This document shows positions 5,005 to 6,193 of a stretch of DNA of 6,193 nucleotides, one piece after another; position 1 is the first letter of the stretch, and the number at the start of each line of letters is the position of its first letter. The notes under the pieces are model-generated. The model was not told where the DNA came from, did no database searches, and saw only the letters and a program-made list of their open reading frames with translations. Made by a program: the position numbers and the translations under genes. Source of the DNA: Propionivibrio sp. (GTDB taxonomy: Bacteria; Pseudomonadota; Gammaproteobacteria; Burkholderiales; Rhodocyclaceae); NCBI GenBank assembly GCA_003249625.1, contig QKII01000240.1, forward strand, positions 1 to 6,193, written 5' to 3'.

Positions 5005-6193
5005 TCAGAACCCGCCCAGCCATTTGCCCGGCACGATGACGAGTGCTGGAAAGAGGATCAGGAAGGTCAGGACAACGAGGTGCGAGAGCAGGAACGGCGC
5101 GACGCCCTTGATCACCTGCGTCATGTTGCTTCGGGTAGCGCCGGCGACGACGTTGAGCACAGTTCCGACCGGCGGGGTGATCAGCCCGATCGAACCGCAG
5201 ACGACGAAGATCACGCCGAAGTAGACCTCGTTGATCCCGGCCTGCTTGGCCACCGGCAGCAGCACCGGGGTGAGGATCAGGATGATCGGCGAGAGGTCCA
5301 TCACGCATCCCACGGCGAACAGGATGGCGATCATGGCGAGCATCAGGAGCGTCTGGTTGCCCATCAGCGGCTGGAGCAGTTCGACCATTTCCCCCGGCAG
5401 GTCGGCGATGGTGATCAGCCAGGCAGCGGCCAGGGCGGCGGCGACGAGGAACATGACGATGCCGGTGCTCTTGGTGGCGGTAACCAGAACCTCGAAGATT
5501 TGTCCGACCTTGAGTTCGCGGTAGATGACGATGGCTACGAAGAGCGAATAGACGGCAGCGACGACGGCGGCTTCCGTCGGAGTGAAGATGCCGAACTTGA
5601 GACCGAAGATGATGATCGCCGGAAGGAACAGGGCCCAGATGCCCTCCTTGAGCGCATTCCCGACGTCGGCCCAGCTTTGCTTGTCATGCACCTGCGCGTT
5701 GCGTGAGACGAGCCACCAGGTGAAGGCGAGACCACCGCCCATGAGGATGCCAGGGACGATGCCGGCAAGGAACAGCTTGGAGATGGAAACGCCGCCCGAG
5801 ACACCGAAGAGGATGAAAGGGATCGACGGCGGGATGATCGGGCCGATGATGCCACCGGCGGCCACGAGGCCGCAGGACTGCCCTTGGTTGTGTCCGGAGG
5901 CAACCATCATGGGCACCAGCAGCGTGGCGAGCGCGGCCGCATCCGCGACGGCCGAGCCGGAGAGGCTGGCCAGCAGGACGGAGGCGACGATGGCCACGTA
6001 GCCGAGGCCGCCCTTGCGGTGACCGACAAGCGCGAGGGCGACTCTGACAATGCGCTTGGAGAGGCCGCCGGCGTTCATGACTTCGCCCGCAAGGAGGAAG
6101 AAGGGAACGGCCATGAGGGTGAAGGAGGTGGTGCCGTTGATGAGGTTCTGGGCGATGATCTGCGAGTCGAACATGTCCTGCTGGAACATGAGG
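5005..6193 (-). CDS. TRAP transporter large permease subunit, DctM type (N-terminus outside window)
   Basis: This is the large membrane subunit of a tripartite ATP-independent periplasmic transporter, which drives sodium-coupled uptake of organic acids or similar solutes with a small DctQ permease and a DctP binding protein. The frame stays open to the right edge. Compared with the usual 425-430 residues, about 30 N-terminal residues are missing. Visible family signatures, numbered from the Met at 6189, are MAVPFFLLAGEVMNAGGLSK (26-45), SLSGSAVADAAALATLLVP (75-93), GGIIGPIIPPSIPFILFG (112-129), FTPTEAAVVAAVYS (202-215) and GLITPPVGTVLNVVAG (335-350). Long hydrophobic segments throughout fit about ten remaining transmembrane helices. 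The substrate cannot be read from this subunit. It is probably the last gene of its own operon: 52 bases separate it from the lipoprotein gene. The other subunits should lie just beyond the right edge. Confidence 0.95.
   Translation of the reverse strand, partial: LMFQQDMFDSQIIAQNLINGTTSFTLMAVPFFLLAGEVMNAGGLSKRIVRVALALVGHRKGGLGYVAIVASVLLASLSGSAVADAAALATLLVPMMVASGHNQGQSCGLVAAGGIIGPIIPPSIPFILFGVSGGVSISKLFLAGIVPGILMGGGLAFTWWLVSRNAQVHDKQSWADVGNALKEGIWALFLPAIIIFGLKFGIFTPTEAAVVAAVYSLFVAIVIYRELKVGQIFEVLVTATKSTGIVMFLVAAALAAAWLITIADLPGEMVELLQPLMGNQTLLMLAMIAILFAVGCVMDLSPIILILTPVLLPVAKQAGINEVYFGVIFVVCGSIGLITPPVGTVLNVVAGATRSNMTQVIKGVAPFLLSHLVVLTFLILFPALVIVPGKWLGGF

Noticed and set aside
4972..5706. 244-codon plus-strand reading frame rich in Asp, Glu, His and Arg
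   Set aside because: It is the mirror of the hydrophobic TRAP permease codons; the extreme charged composition is what antisense of membrane helices gives.

Overview
The window looks like a chromosomal housekeeping region of a GC-rich proteobacterium, most likely a betaproteobacterium of the Rhodocyclales type (Azoarcus, Dechloromonas or Accumulibacter relatives). That placement is inference. It rests on the order purN, a DUF3108 protein, then an RsmB/NOP-type RNA methyltransferase, which I know from betaproteobacteria, and on the flavour of the proteins. I see no insertion sequences, tRNA or rRNA genes, CRISPR arrays or prophage genes.

Left part, plus strand (1-1200). The window opens inside an RstB-like sensor histidine kinase and shows only its C-terminal ATPase half. 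After a 216-base gap holding one perfect inverted repeat comes a short gene for a predicted two-helix membrane protein. The next gap (1023-1238) holds the most interesting element: a compact, apparently free-standing small RNA of about 100 nt. It has a TATACT -10 box, three consecutive stem-loops, an exposed C-rich segment with an anti-Shine-Dalgarno CCUCC, and a textbook Rho-independent terminator ending at 1199.

Right part, minus strand (1239-6193). All genes run right to left. First is a TRAP transporter large (DctM-type) permease whose N-terminus lies beyond the window. After 52 bases follows a tight cluster: an uncharacterised lipoprotein, purN (GAR transformylase, purine synthesis), a membrane-anchored DUF3108 protein, and an RsmB/NOP-family rRNA m5C methyltransferase. 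Spacings inside the cluster are 17, 16 and 6 bases, so these four genes are probably one operon. The cluster converges on the small RNA, and a GC-rich inverted repeat lies just past its last stop codon.

Functionally, the operon joins a purine-synthesis enzyme and an RNA-modifying enzyme, both tied to growth and translation, with two envelope proteins of unknown role. The TRAP gene probably belongs to a separate substrate-uptake operon with a small permease and a periplasmic binding protein outside the window.
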